Positions 36,535-45,836 of a stretch of DNA of 64,000 nt are shown in pieces. Position 1 is the stretch's first letter, and each line of letters opens with the position of its first letter. Position numbers and translations under genes: made by a program. The stretch is taken from positions 1 through 64,000 of the forward strand of contig CAWDUC010000018.1 in the NCBI GenBank assembly GCA_963805405.1, in the 5' to 3' direction. Origin of the DNA: JAEUMG01 sp963805405 (lineage in GTDB: Bacteria > Pseudomonadota > Alphaproteobacteria > Rhizobiales > Aestuariivirgaceae). The notes below the pieces were generated by a model. That model had not been told where the DNA came from. It was given only the letters and a program-made list of their open reading frames with translations, and did not search any database.

Positions 36535-37368
36535 ATGGCCGCACTGGAACGTCCAAGTCCTGATCAAGCGTTCAAGCACGCAATTTTGATCTCTGCGACT
36601 CTGATTGCACTGGCTCCGACCGTTTTCATGATCCTCACGTCGCTGAAGACGCCGGAGGAATATACCTTCAACAAAGTGGGTCCGCCCGACCATCCCGTCC
36701 TCGAACACTTTCATACTGTCCTGTTTGACAGCGGCTTCCTTGGCTGGATGGTCAATAGTACGATACTTGTCCTTGGGGCGGTTGCCCTTAGCACAGTCGT
36801 CTCATGCCTCGGTGCATATGCGATTGCGCGCATGAAATTCGCCGGTCGAGGAGCGCTTTTCGCCGTAAGCACCGCGCTCATGGCGGTGCCCCCGATAGTC
36901 ATGATCGTTCCTCTCTTCGTGCTTTACACGCAGCTTTCGCTAATCAGCACCTATCAAGGGGCAATCGTTATCTATGCCGGGCTGATTACGCCCTTTTCTG
37001 TTTATCTGCTGACAAGCTTCTTCCGCACGATGCCGCAGGAGCTTTTCGAGTCGGCGCGCATCGACGGTGCCGGGGACTTATTGATATTGTGGAAAATCGT
37101 GATTCCCCTGTCCCTGCCCCCGCTCCTGACGCTTGTGGTGGTGAACGCTCTTTACGTTTGGAACGATCTGCTCATCGCCATCATTTTCCTGCAGGACGAT
37201 GCCAAGCGAACGCTGATGGCCGGCATCAATATATTTCAGGGTCGCTATGGCGACCAGATTCCTCTGACGATGGCCGGAATGGTATTCGCCAGCGCGCCGA
37301 TGATCGTCCTTTATATCGCCTTTCAGAAATACTTCATCCAGGGGCTCATGGCCGGCTCGATAAAGTAG
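36535..37368 (+). CDS. Sugar-type ABC transporter permease (MalG-like)
   Basis: The partner permease has 277 residues: MILTSLKTPEEYTFN after the first helix, CLGAYAIARMKFAGRG in the second, and the EAA loop QELFESARIDGAGDLLILWKIVIPL spanning about 164-188. The C-terminus is FQKYFIQGLMAGSIK, close to the UgpE/MalG ending. The frame is intact. The stop is one base from the stop of the convergent ATPase gene. Confidence 0.88.
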   Translation: MAALERPSPDQAFKHAILISATLIALAPTVFMILTSLKTPEEYTFNKVGPPDHPVLEHFHTVLFDSGFLGWMVNSTILVLGAVALSTVVSCLGAYAIARMKFAGRGALFAVSTALMAVPPIVMIVPLFVLYTQLSLISTYQGAIVIYAGLITPFSVYLLTSFFRTMPQELFESARIDGAGDLLILWKIVIPLSLPPLLTLVVVNALYVWNDLLIAIIFLQDDAKRTLMAGINIFQGRYGDQIPLTMAGMVFASAPMIVLYIAFQKYFIQGLMAGSIK

Positions 37369-37369
37369 T

Positions 37370-38477
37370 TCAGGCGCTGGCCCGGTTGGATGCGCGTTCA
37401 AGCGCCTCACCATTCGCCATAAAGAGATGGCATTTGCTGTTGTCAAAGGCGAAGGAAACTTCATCGGCGATGCGAACCGCAACATCGCCCGAAGCATGGA
37501 CGGTCAGATCATTTCCACCACCCTGCTTCACATAGAGATAGGTGTCGCCGCCCAGGCGCTCGACATTGAAGACTTTCCCTGAGACGGCCGAATGTCCCGA
37601 GCCGCCGAGGCGAAGGTCTTCTGGTCGAATGCCGAGACTGACGGGTTGGCCTGTAAGGTCTCGTGCGGGCTTGCAGGGAATAAGTCCGATGCTGCCGCTG
37701 TCAAGCACAACCTCGACTTCCTGCCCTGTCTGCTTGCTGACCCGGCCTTCGAGGAAATTCATTGCCGGTGACCCAATAAAGCTCGCAACGAACTTGTTCT
37801 TCGGATGATGGTAAAGATCCGAGAGGTTTACCAACCTGCTCGATATTGCCTTTGTTCATAACCACGATCTTGTCGGCCATGGTCATGGCTTCGACCTGGT
37901 CATGCGTAACATAAATCATCGTCGCCTTGAGCTGTCGATGAAGCGTCGTCAGCTCGACGCGCATCTGGACGCGTAATTTTGCGTCGAGATTGGACAGTGG
38001 TTCATCAAAGAGAAAGACCTTCGGCTCTCGCACGATGGCTCTCCCGATAGCAACACGCTGACGCTGGCCGCCCGACAGCGCGCGTGGCTTGCGCTGGAGA
38101 TACTCGCGAATTTGAAGGATATCGGCCGCGTGTTCGACTCGTTGCCGGATCACTGCTGGGTCGAACTTGGATATACGCAGCCCGAACGACATGTTCTCGT
38201 AGACTGACATGTGTGGATAGAGCGCATAATTCTGGAATACCATTGCGATTCCGCGCTTTGCCGGCGGCGCCTGGTCGACCCGTTGTCCATCGATATGGAT
38301 TTCACCGCCATTAACCTCTTCAAGGCCTGCGATCAGACGAAGCAGAGTTGTCTTCCCACAACCGGAGGGTCCTACGAAGACGGTGAACTCTTCTTTCTCG
38401 ATATTGAGATCGACATTCCGGATGACTTCGACCTCGTCAAATCGTTTTGCCAGCCGTTCAAGTTGGACATATGCCAT
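37370..38477 (-). pseudogene. UgpC/MsmX-type sugar ABC ATPase, one frameshift
   Basis: The start MAYVQLERLAKRFDEVEV at 38477 gives Walker A GPSGCGKTT, and LSGGQRQRVAIGRAI is a standard signature. Walker B is VFLFDEPLSNLDAKLR and the H-loop is YVTHDQVEAMTMAD. The frame breaks near 37830, between NKGNIEQVG and the DLYHHPKNKFVASFIGSP block. The C-terminal regulatory domain (LGIRPEDLRLG) is present. Rebuilt length of about 369 residues is normal. It is convergent with its presumed permeases rather than in their operon, an unusual placing. Confidence 0.85.
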
Positions 38478-38559
38478 GATTTCGTCTGAGGACCCTTCTA
38501 ACGGCGTGACTGAGATTACCAGCCTATCGCGAAGCAAAATTCAAGGGTCGCGAGCGAAT

Positions 38560-39468
38560 TCATCGCCCGCGCTGACGGAATGCCTTGCCGGCGCGCCGCA
38601 CCAGTTCAGACAGCCGGACAAGGTGCGGCGAAAGGGGACTGGTCTTTCGCCAAATCATGCCGATCGTGCGGGACGGTTGCGGATCCTTGAAGCGTGCGAC
38701 CGAGACTGTAGCCGATCGTGTTTCAACGGCGACCGCCATTTCTGGTATGAGCGTGACGCCCATGCCGGCGCCAACCATCTGAACAAGGGTCGACAGCGAG
38801 CTTGCGTCCAGAATCTCGCGAGGTGGGGCCGATCTCATATTGCAGAACGACAGGGCCTGATCGCGGAAGCAGTGCCCCTCCTCCAGCAACAGCAATCGCA
38901 TCTCGCGAAGCTTTTCGCTGCTGGGAACAGGGGTCGCATCATCTTGACCGGCACGGACAAGAAGGAAGTTCTCGGAAAACAGCGCCGTTTCCGCGAGTGC
39001 CGGTAAGGAAACAGGCAGTGCGACGATTGCGGCATCCAGGCGTCCGTCCATGACTTCCTGGATCAATTTGGAGGTGAGCGCTTCCCGGACATGGACTTCC
39101 AGTTGCGGATAGGTCTTCGCGACGCGGGTCATCAGGCTGGGAAGAAGATATGGCGCTATCGTCGGGATCATGCCTATGCGCAATCGCCCCGCAAACTGAT
39201 CACGTGACGCGCGCGCGGCATCCCCAAGTTCATCCACAAATCGCAGAATCTCCCGGGTTCGCTCAATGGCGTGTTCACCAAACCGGGTAAGGCGAACCTG
39301 GCGCGCACTGCGCTCTATGAGCAATGCACCGAGGGCCCCCTCGAGTTCCTTGATCTGCATCGACAAGGCCGGCTGCGTGACCGCACAGATCGCAGCCGCA
39401 CGGCCAAAATGGTTATGTGTGGCGAGCGCGTCAAAATAGCGAAGTTGCCGAAGCGAAATATCAGACAT
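38560..39468 (-). CDS. oxyR: OxyR-type hydrogen peroxide sensor (LysR family)
   Basis: This LysR regulator of 302 residues has an N-terminal winged HTH (LRQLRYFDALATHNHFGRAA at about 6-25). The two redox cysteines lie at 200 and 209 in GHCFRDQALSFC, the spacing found in OxyR. On peroxide they form a disulfide that switches the protein to an activator. The C-terminal domain includes LVQMVGAGMGVTLIPEMAV. It is divergent from katG with a shared 100-base control region, the classical rhizobial arrangement. The frame is intact. Confidence 0.92.
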   Translation of the reverse strand: MSDISLRQLRYFDALATHNHFGRAAAICAVTQPALSMQIKELEGALGALLIERSARQVRLTRFGEHAIERTREILRFVDELGDAARASRDQFAGRLRIGMIPTIAPYLLPSLMTRVAKTYPQLEVHVREALTSKLIQEVMDGRLDAAIVALPVSLPALAETALFSENFLLVRAGQDDATPVPSSEKLREMRLLLLEEGHCFRDQALSFCNMRSAPPREILDASSLSTLVQMVGAGMGVTLIPEMAVAVETRSATVSVARFKDPQPSRTIGMIWRKTSPLSPHLVRLSELVRRAGKAFRQRGR

Positions 39469-39481
39469 AAGTTTATCTTAT
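39467..39481. promoter_or_regulatory. Likely OxyR operator
   Basis: ATAAG-N5-CTTAT is a perfect dyad of LysR type overlapping the oxyR start codon, in the AT-rich oxyR-katG intergenic region. It fits autoregulation of oxyR and activation of katG, whose start lies 91 bases away. Confidence 0.5.
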
Positions 39482-39571
39482 CACTGCAATCACTAAAGTC
39501 AATTTTACCTGATGGCTCATTTGGGCTAGAAGGGTTCTTAGAGTTCCTCTGAAAACAATTGGGAGACTGTA

Positions 39572-41751
39572 ATGGCTGACGACAGCAAATGCCCTGTGAT
39601 GCACGGATCAAAGGTGCCGACAAATCGCGACTGGTGGCCACATATGCTGGACCTCAAGGGTCTGCATGCGAAATCCCCTGCATCCGATCCGATGGGCAAA
39701 GGCTTCAACTACGCTAAGGAGTTCGAGAGCCTCGACCTCGAAGCTGTCACCAAGGATCTCCACGCCCTTATGACGGAATCGCAGGATTGGTGGCCGGCGG
39801 ATTTCGGTCATTACGGCGGTCTGATGATCCGCATGGCGTGGCACAGCGCCGGGACTTACCGGACGACCGACGGCCGCGGCGGCGCCGGCGGCGGGCAGCA
39901 GCGATTTGCACCGCTCAACTCGTGGCCCGATAACGCGAACCTTGACAAGGCACGCCGGCTGCTATGGCCGATCAAGCAGAAATACGGCCGCAAGATTTCC
40001 TGGGCCGACCTCATGATCCTCGCAGGCAATGTCGCGCTCGAATCAATGGGCTTCAAAACCTTTGGCTTCGCAGGTGGCCGTGCCGATGTTTGGGAGCCGG
40101 AAGAGCTGTTCTGGGGACCGGAAGGCACCTGGCTTGGTGATGAGCGCTACAGTGGCGAGCGCGAGTTGCACGATGCTCTGGGCGCGGTTCAGATGGGTTT
40201 GATCTACGTTAATCCCGAAGGACCAAACGGCAACCCAGACCCGGTAGCTTCCGCAAGGGACATTCGCGAAACCTTCAGCCGCATGGCAATGAATGACGAG
40301 GAGACCGTGGCATTGATTGCCGGCGGCCACAGCTTTGGCAAAACCCATGGTGCCGGTGATCCGTCGCTTATCGGCGCCGACCCGGAGGGTGCGGCCATCG
40401 AGGATCAGGGCCTCGGCTGGAAGAGTAGCCACGGATCGGGTTTCGGCGGCGATACGATCACTGGCGGCCCGGAAGTAACGTGGACACAGACACCGACCAA
40501 GTGGAGCAATCTCTTCTTCAAGAACTTGTTCGAAAACGAATGGGAACTGACGAAGAGCCCCGCCGGTGCCAAGCAATGGCGTGCAAAAAACGCCGAGGCG
40601 AGCGTCCCCGATGCGCACGACCCATCCAAGAAGCATGTGCCGACCATGCTCACCACCGACCTGGCGCTGCGCTTTGACCCAGCATACGAGAAGATTTCTC
40701 GGCGGTTCTACGAGCACCCGGATCAGTTCGCGGATGCCTTCGCCCGCGCGTGGTTCAAGCTGACCCACCGCGATATGGGCCCGCGGGTCCGCTACCTGGG
40801 ACCTCTCGTTCCCAGTGAGATACTGATCTGGCAGGACCCGATCCCGGCTGTCGACCACAAGCTGGTCGATGAACAAGGACGTCGCGGACCTCAAAGCGAA
40901 GATTCTTGCCTCGGGTTTGACCGTGTCCGAGCTTGTATCTGCCGCATGGGCTTCCGCATCGACTTTCCGCGGCTCCGACAAGCGCGGCGGCGCCAATGGC
41001 GCGCGTGTCCGCCTCAGTCCGCAAAAGGACTGGGAGGCGAATGAGCCGAAGCAGCTTGCAAAGGTTCTGCAGACGCTCGAAGCGATCCAAAAGGCATTCA
41101 ACTCCGGGGCCAACGGCGGCGGCAAGAAAGTGTCGATTGCCGATTTGATCGTTCTCGGTGGTGCGGCCGCCGTCGAGAAGGCGGCAAATGATGCAGGCGT
41201 CGATGTGAAAGTGCCGTTCACACCCGGTCGCATGGATGCTTCCCAAGAGCAGACGGACGCCGGCTCCTTTGCCCCGCTTGAGCCCCGTGCCGACGCATTC
41301 CGCAACTACACCAATGCCAAAAAGGTGCAGTTTATGAAGCCGGAAGAGAACATGGTCGATCGCGCGGAGCTCCTGACGCTGACCGCGCCGGAGATGACGG
41401 TCCTCCTTGGCGGCCTGCGCGTGCTTGGAGCCAATGCCGGCGGTTCGAAGCATGGCGTCTTCACCAAGCAGCCCGGCAAGCTCACCAACGACTTCTTCCT
41501 CAACCTTCTGAGCATGGAGACGATGTGGAGTCCGCTTGCGGGTTCTGAAGGCGTCTATGAAGCGCGGGACCGGAAGACGAATGAGGTGAAGTGGACCGGC
41601 ACACGGGTCGACCTTTTCTTCGGGTCGCACTCGCAGCTGCGCGCCATCGCGGAAGTCTATGCGTGCTGCCAACTCCAAGCAGAAGTTCGTCAAGGATTTC
41701 GTCGCGGCTTGGACCAAGGTCATGAATGCAGATCGCTTCGATTTGAACTGA
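39572..41751 (+). pseudogene. katG: Catalase-peroxidase, two frameshifts near the C-terminus
   Basis: KatG breaks down hydrogen peroxide and has peroxidase activity. Key residues of the N-terminal catalytic domain are all present: distal Arg87, Trp90 and His91 (RMAWH), the Trp90-Tyr212-Met238 cross-link, and proximal His253 in GGHSFGKTHG. A break near 40868 moves the frame to NKDVADLKAKILASGL. A second near 41665 leads to the proper ending, FVKDFVAAWTKVMNADRFDLN, and TGA 41749-41751. Rebuilt length is about 726 residues, normal. A hairpin terminator follows. Complete conservation across the breaks favours sequence error. Confidence 0.9.
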
Positions 41752-41771
41752 TAGTCAAACGGCCCTCGACA

Positions 41772-41805
41772 CGGCGGCGTTTCTGGACATCCGGCAACGC
41801 CGCCG
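41772..41805 (+). terminator. Terminator hairpin after katG
   Basis: CGGCGGCGTT and AACGCCGCCG form a perfect 10-base stem with a 14-base loop, 21 bases after the katG stop, followed by TTCCTGTT. The T-run is weak. Confidence 0.6.
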
Positions 41806-41923
41806 TTCCTGTTCGGATTGAGCAATTGATCGATCTCGCGAACGATAACCTCCCTCGCATGATCATGTGGATTTGCCCCGGAACTTTCGCTACAGCTAAA
41901 TAATGAAGGCGGGGCAATAGAGC

Positions 41924-42874
41924 GTGTCGATAGTGCGGATGCTTATCGCGCGAATCTTGCTGTCGCTACTGACACTCCTCCTCGTTTCCATCATCATTTT
42001 TGCGATAATCGAAGTGCTGCCCGGTGACGTCGCCACGCGCGTATTGGGGCGCGACGCAACGCCGGAAGCCATCGCGGCCTTGCGCGAGAAGCTCAATCTC
42101 AATGACCCTGCCATTGTCCGCTACTTCACCTGGCTCGTCGGAATGATCCAAGGAGACTTCGGCAGCGCGCTTACAAGTTCGCGGCCCATCAGTGAAATAT
42201 TGGCGCCCCGGCTCTACAACACTCTACTTCTATCCGTCTATGCATTCATCATCTATATTCCGCTATCGCTCATACCCGCATTGATCCAAGCCTCACGTCG
42301 CGACCGCAATATCGACCACGCCATCTCGGTGGTGAACCTCGTCTTCTTGTCGATACCCGACTTCCTCTTGGGAACGCTTCTCCTGGTGCTCTTCAGCGTT
42401 GCCCTTCCCTTCCTTCCGGCGGTCTCACGGGTCGACGGCGATTCCTCGGCCCTGCAATATCTGCGCGCAATGACCCTGCCTGCCATCACCCTTGCCATCG
42501 CCATGGCCATAGCGGCCGTTCGGATGTTGCGCGACAATCTCATCGAGGTCCTCGATTCTGAATATGTGCGCATGGCGGAGCTGAAGGGCTTGCCGCCGCG
42601 CGCCGTCCTGCTGCGTCACGCCTTGCCCAATGCACTGGTCCCGACCTTGAACGTAACCGCCATCAATCTCGGCTATCTTATTGGGGGCGTGGTGATAGTC
42701 GAAAAAGTGTTCTCCTATCCGGGCTTTGGGAGCCTTCTCGTCGACGCGCTTCAATATCGCGATATACCATTGATCGAAGCGACAGTGTTGATCGCGGCGT
42801 CGGTCTATGTTGCCGCCAATCTGCTGGCTGATCTCGGCGCCATCCTCCTCAATCCTCGCCTGCGGAACGGGTAG
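41924..42874 (+). CDS. Dipeptide/oligopeptide-type ABC permease (DppB-like)
   Basis: This inner-membrane permease has 316 residues. After a first helix (LSLLTLLLVSIIIFAIIEVL), the typical DppB periplasmic segment LPGDVATRVLGRDATPE follows, with LREKLNLNDP. Further helices and the EAA loop SEYVRMAELKGLPPRAVLLRHALPN lie at about 205-230. A GTG at 41924 is the start. The substrate could be a peptide, or a sugar or opine as for many members. It heads the operon permease-permease-ATPases-amidohydrolase-aldolase. Confidence 0.87.
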   Translation: MSIVRMLIARILLSLLTLLLVSIIIFAIIEVLPGDVATRVLGRDATPEAIAALREKLNLNDPAIVRYFTWLVGMIQGDFGSALTSSRPISEILAPRLYNTLLLSVYAFIIYIPLSLIPALIQASRRDRNIDHAISVVNLVFLSIPDFLLGTLLLVLFSVALPFLPAVSRVDGDSSALQYLRAMTLPAITLAIAMAIAAVRMLRDNLIEVLDSEYVRMAELKGLPPRAVLLRHALPNALVPTLNVTAINLGYLIGGVVIVEKVFSYPGFGSLLVDALQYRDIPLIEATVLIAASVYVAANLLADLGAILLNPRLRNG

Positions 42875-42883
42875 GATCTGCAC

Positions 42884-43771
42884 ATGTCGATGGTGGCGGC
42901 GGAAGTAAGAGCGAAGCGACGGTCCTACGGCGCGTTGTGGCGTAGCCTGCCTATGAGCCTGCGGATCGGCATGGTCATTCTCTTGATCCACCTCGTTTTG
43001 GCTATCACCGGTCCCTTCTGGGTGCCGTACAACCCTTCGCAAATCGGCACTGGGCCACCGCTATCGGGAATGAGTTGGAAACACCCGTTCGGCGTCGACC
43101 AGCTCGGGCGCGACGTTTTTAGCCGCGCCATCTATGGCGGCCACATCGTCATTCTTCTTTCGCTCACCGGGACATTGCTGGGAACGGCCATTGGCGCGGT
43201 CGTCGGCCTCATGTCCGGCTACATGGGTGGCTGGGTGGATGAAGTGTTGCAGCGCATTCTCGAGGCGATGATCAGCATCCCTTTTCTTGTCCTGGCGCTC
43301 ATAGCCATCGTCGCAGCTGGCCCCGCCCTGTCCGGAAATCCAATACTTCTCGTCCTGGTTATCGCCCTCATCTATGCACCGCGTATTGCGCGCATGGCAC
43401 GAGCGGCAGCGCTCGATATCGTCACACGCGACTTCGTGACGGTCGCAAAATTGCGCGGCGAGAGCGCCTGGTCCGTAATGCGGCGCGAACTCTTGCCCAA
43501 CGCGACAAGTGTCCTTCTGGTCGAGTTCGCACTTCGGGCCGGCTACGCTCCGGTGCTTATCGGGTCGCTGGGCTTTCTCGGCTTCGGGGTCCGGCCGCCC
43601 ACGCCGGAATGGGGCCTGATCATGAGCGAAAACCGTTCGCTCATCACATTCTCGCCCATTACGGTCCTCGGCCCTGGATTTATGCTGGCATCGCTGGTCG
43701 TGGGACTCAACCTCTTCACAGAGGGTCTCGCCCGCATTCTCGGGCGCACGGTTCGCCTGGCGGAAAAATGA
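42884..43771 (+). CDS. Dipeptide/oligopeptide-type ABC permease (DppC-like)
   Basis: The partner permease of 295 residues has the DppC N-terminal extension with one helix. HPFGVDQLGRDVFSRAIYGG near residue 65-84 is a hallmark of this family. The EAA loop is FVTVAKLRGESAWSVMRRELLPN near 185-207. The ending LITFSPITVLGPGFMLASLVVGLNLF is typical. The frame is intact. Its stop overlaps the ATPase start by 4 bases (ATGA). Confidence 0.88.
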   Translation: MSMVAAEVRAKRRSYGALWRSLPMSLRIGMVILLIHLVLAITGPFWVPYNPSQIGTGPPLSGMSWKHPFGVDQLGRDVFSRAIYGGHIVILLSLTGTLLGTAIGAVVGLMSGYMGGWVDEVLQRILEAMISIPFLVLALIAIVAAGPALSGNPILLVLVIALIYAPRIARMARAAALDIVTRDFVTVAKLRGESAWSVMRRELLPNATSVLLVEFALRAGYAPVLIGSLGFLGFGVRPPTPEWGLIMSENRSLITFSPITVLGPGFMLASLVVGLNLFTEGLARILGRTVRLAEK

Positions 43772-44709
43772 GCACGGCACCACTTGTCGACGTGCGTGGT
43801 CTCGATTTCGCCTATCGCCAGGGTGATGAGTGGCTGCAGGTCCTTTATAAAGTCAGCTTCTCGATCGCGCGCGGCGAGGCCTTTGGGCTTGTCGGTGAGT
43901 CTGGCTGCGGAAAATCGACGGTCGCCTACCAGCTCATGGGCTACCGTCGCGAGAATTTTCGCATTCTGCGCGGCTCCGCCTTCTTTGAAGGCGTTGATCT
44001 GGCAACCTGCGATCGCGCCGAACTCGACCGACTGCGCGGGAACCGGATCAGTCTTGTCCCGCAGAACCCGACGACCGCTCTTAGTCCGGGCATGCGTGTC
44101 GGACGGCAATTGATTGAAGTCCTGCAATTTCACAAGGCCTATGCGGGCAAAGAGGTGGAGCGCTGCAAGGAATTGTTCCGTGTCGTCGGTCTGCCGGACC
44201 CCGCGAACATTGGCAATCGGTATCCGCACCAGCTTTCCGGCGGCCAGCAACAGCGCGTCTGCATCGCGATGGCGCTTGCGTGCAAACCCGACCTGCTGGT
44301 TTTGGACGAGCCAACGACAGGTCTCGACGTTACGACGCAAGAGCAGATCGTCGAGCTTCTCTCCGATTTGAGAGCACGGCTCGGCATGTCGATGCTCTAC
44401 GTGACTCACGATCTCGGCTTGCTCGCCCAGATCGCCGACCGGGTCGGCGTCATGTATGCCGGGCGGATGGTGGAGATTGCGCCAACACGGGAACTCTTTG
44501 CGCATCCGCAACATCCCTATACGCGTGGGCTCATTGCCTCCATTCCGCAGATCGACCGCGTGCGGCGCAAAACCGGTGTCGTTCTACGTGGCCTATTGCA
44601 GCGGGATCAGTTGCCGCCCGGTTGCCCGTTCCAACCAAGATGCGATTATGCCGAAGCAAGCTGTGCAGCAAATCCGCAGGTTCTTGAAATCGCCGGGCGC
44701 TCACCATGA
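43768..44709 (+). CDS. Peptide-type ABC ATPase, first half of a likely tandem ATPase
   Basis: This DppD-like domain has Walker A GESGCGKSTVAYQL near residue 47, signature LSGGQQQRVCIAMAL near 160, and Walker B LLVLDEPTTGLD. The C-terminal oligopeptide motif includes HPYTRGLIASIP and a cysteine cluster of the iron-sulfur type (PPGCPFQPRC, ASCAANP). The ORF stops at 44709, but the next frame carries on with HHEVACQRWREI, the expected ending of this domain. One base is therefore missing near 44704. No separate start for the second ATPase exists, so both are probably one fused protein of about 688 residues, like GsiA. Confidence 0.83.
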   Translation: MSTAPLVDVRGLDFAYRQGDEWLQVLYKVSFSIARGEAFGLVGESGCGKSTVAYQLMGYRRENFRILRGSAFFEGVDLATCDRAELDRLRGNRISLVPQNPTTALSPGMRVGRQLIEVLQFHKAYAGKEVERCKELFRVVGLPDPANIGNRYPHQLSGGQQQRVCIAMALACKPDLLVLDEPTTGLDVTTQEQIVELLSDLRARLGMSMLYVTHDLGLLAQIADRVGVMYAGRMVEIAPTRELFAHPQHPYTRGLIASIPQIDRVRRKTGVVLRGLLQRDQLPPGCPFQPRCDYAEASCAANPQVLEIAGRSP

Positions 44710-45832
44710 AGTAGCCTGCCAGCGGTGGCGCGAAATTGCAGATCTGCCTGGCCACACCCGAGCGGAACAAGCTGACGATAATCGTTCGTTCAGCCCTGAG
44801 CCTCTCTTGCGGCTCGATCACGTTCGACTTGGCTACGGCTTGCGTCAGACCTGGCTGCGGGCCGGCTCGAAACCGCTCGCGGACGTCGTCGCCGATCTTT
44901 CCTTCTCGATACTGGAAGGCGAGACTTTCGCGCTCGTAGGCGAGTCCGGCAGTGGCAAATCTACGGTTGCACGCGCTGTAAGTGGTTTGCTCGCGCCGAA
45001 AGACGGCACTATGCGCTTCGAGAGCAAGGAACTCGCGCCGACGGTGCAGGAGCGAGCGCCAGACCTGCGGCGGCGCGTGCAGTACATCTTCCAGAACCCG
45101 GATGCATCGCTTAACCCGCGAGCGCGGATCGCCAGTATTCTGGCGCGCCCACTGGAGCTTTTCACCGATCTCGGCCGCGCTGAGATCGAAGCGAAGGTGG
45201 CGGCTGCACTCGAGGACGTGCGGCTTGATGCGAGCTATGCCGCACGTTTCCCCGATCAGCTATCAGGAGGCGAAAGGCAACGCGTGGCGATCGCACGCGC
45301 CCTTGTGGCCGAACCGAAGCTACTGCTTTGCGATGAAATACTTTCGGCCCTCGATGTTTCCGTTCAGGCCAATGTGATTTCTTTGCTGCAGCGCCTGCGA
45401 AGCGAACATAACCTGTCGATGCTGTTTATTTCTCACGATCTCGCGGTCGTGCGATCGCTTGCGGACAGGGTCGGCGTGCTTTTCCGCGGACGGCTGATGG
45501 AAATCGGCCCTGTTGAGGAGATGTTTAAGCCGCCCTTCCATCCCTATACCTACGAATTGCTCATGGCGGTTCCCAGTATCAATCGCATCGGCGCTGCCCG
45601 TATGCGTCGCGATGCGGACCGCGTCGCCAAAGGGGTGCACGGCTGCGCATTCGCCGGACGCTGCCAGTGGCAATTGGGATCGATCTGCGAAACGCAAGCG
45701 CCGCCCTGGCAGGAGGCTTCCCCCGGCCATGCCATCAGTTGTCACATTCCCCTGACCGACCTGGTGGAACGCGCCAGCGGTCTTGGGCATCTTGAGGACC
45801 ATCCCCTTGCCACCGAGGCCGCAGTGCGGTGA
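44705..45832 (+). CDS. Peptide-type ABC ATPase, second half (DppF-like)
   Basis: The frame after the slip gives HHEVACQRWREIADL (end of the first domain), a short linker, then RLDHVRLGYG and a full DppF-like ATPase. Walker A is GESGSGKSTVARAV, the signature is LSGGERQRVAIARAL, Walker B is LLLCDEILSALD and the H-loop is FISHDLAVVRSLAD. The oligopeptide C-terminal motif (HPYTYELLMAVPS, CAFAGRCQW) follows. There is no ATG or GTG between the two domains in this frame, only a TTG at the RLDHV point. The likely natural product is a tandem ATPase. It ends 4 bases before the amidohydrolase start. Confidence 0.8.
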   Translation, partial: HEVACQRWREIADLPGHTRAEQADDNRSFSPEPLLRLDHVRLGYGLRQTWLRAGSKPLADVVADLSFSILEGETFALVGESGSGKSTVARAVSGLLAPKDGTMRFESKELAPTVQERAPDLRRRVQYIFQNPDASLNPRARIASILARPLELFTDLGRAEIEAKVAAALEDVRLDASYAARFPDQLSGGERQRVAIARALVAEPKLLLCDEILSALDVSVQANVISLLQRLRSEHNLSMLFISHDLAVVRSLADRVGVLFRGRLMEIGPVEEMFKPPFHPYTYELLMAVPSINRIGAARMRRDADRVAKGVHGCAFAGRCQWQLGSICETQAPPWQEASPGHAISCHIPLTDLVERASGLGHLEDHPLATEAAVR

Positions 45833-45836
45833 CTGA

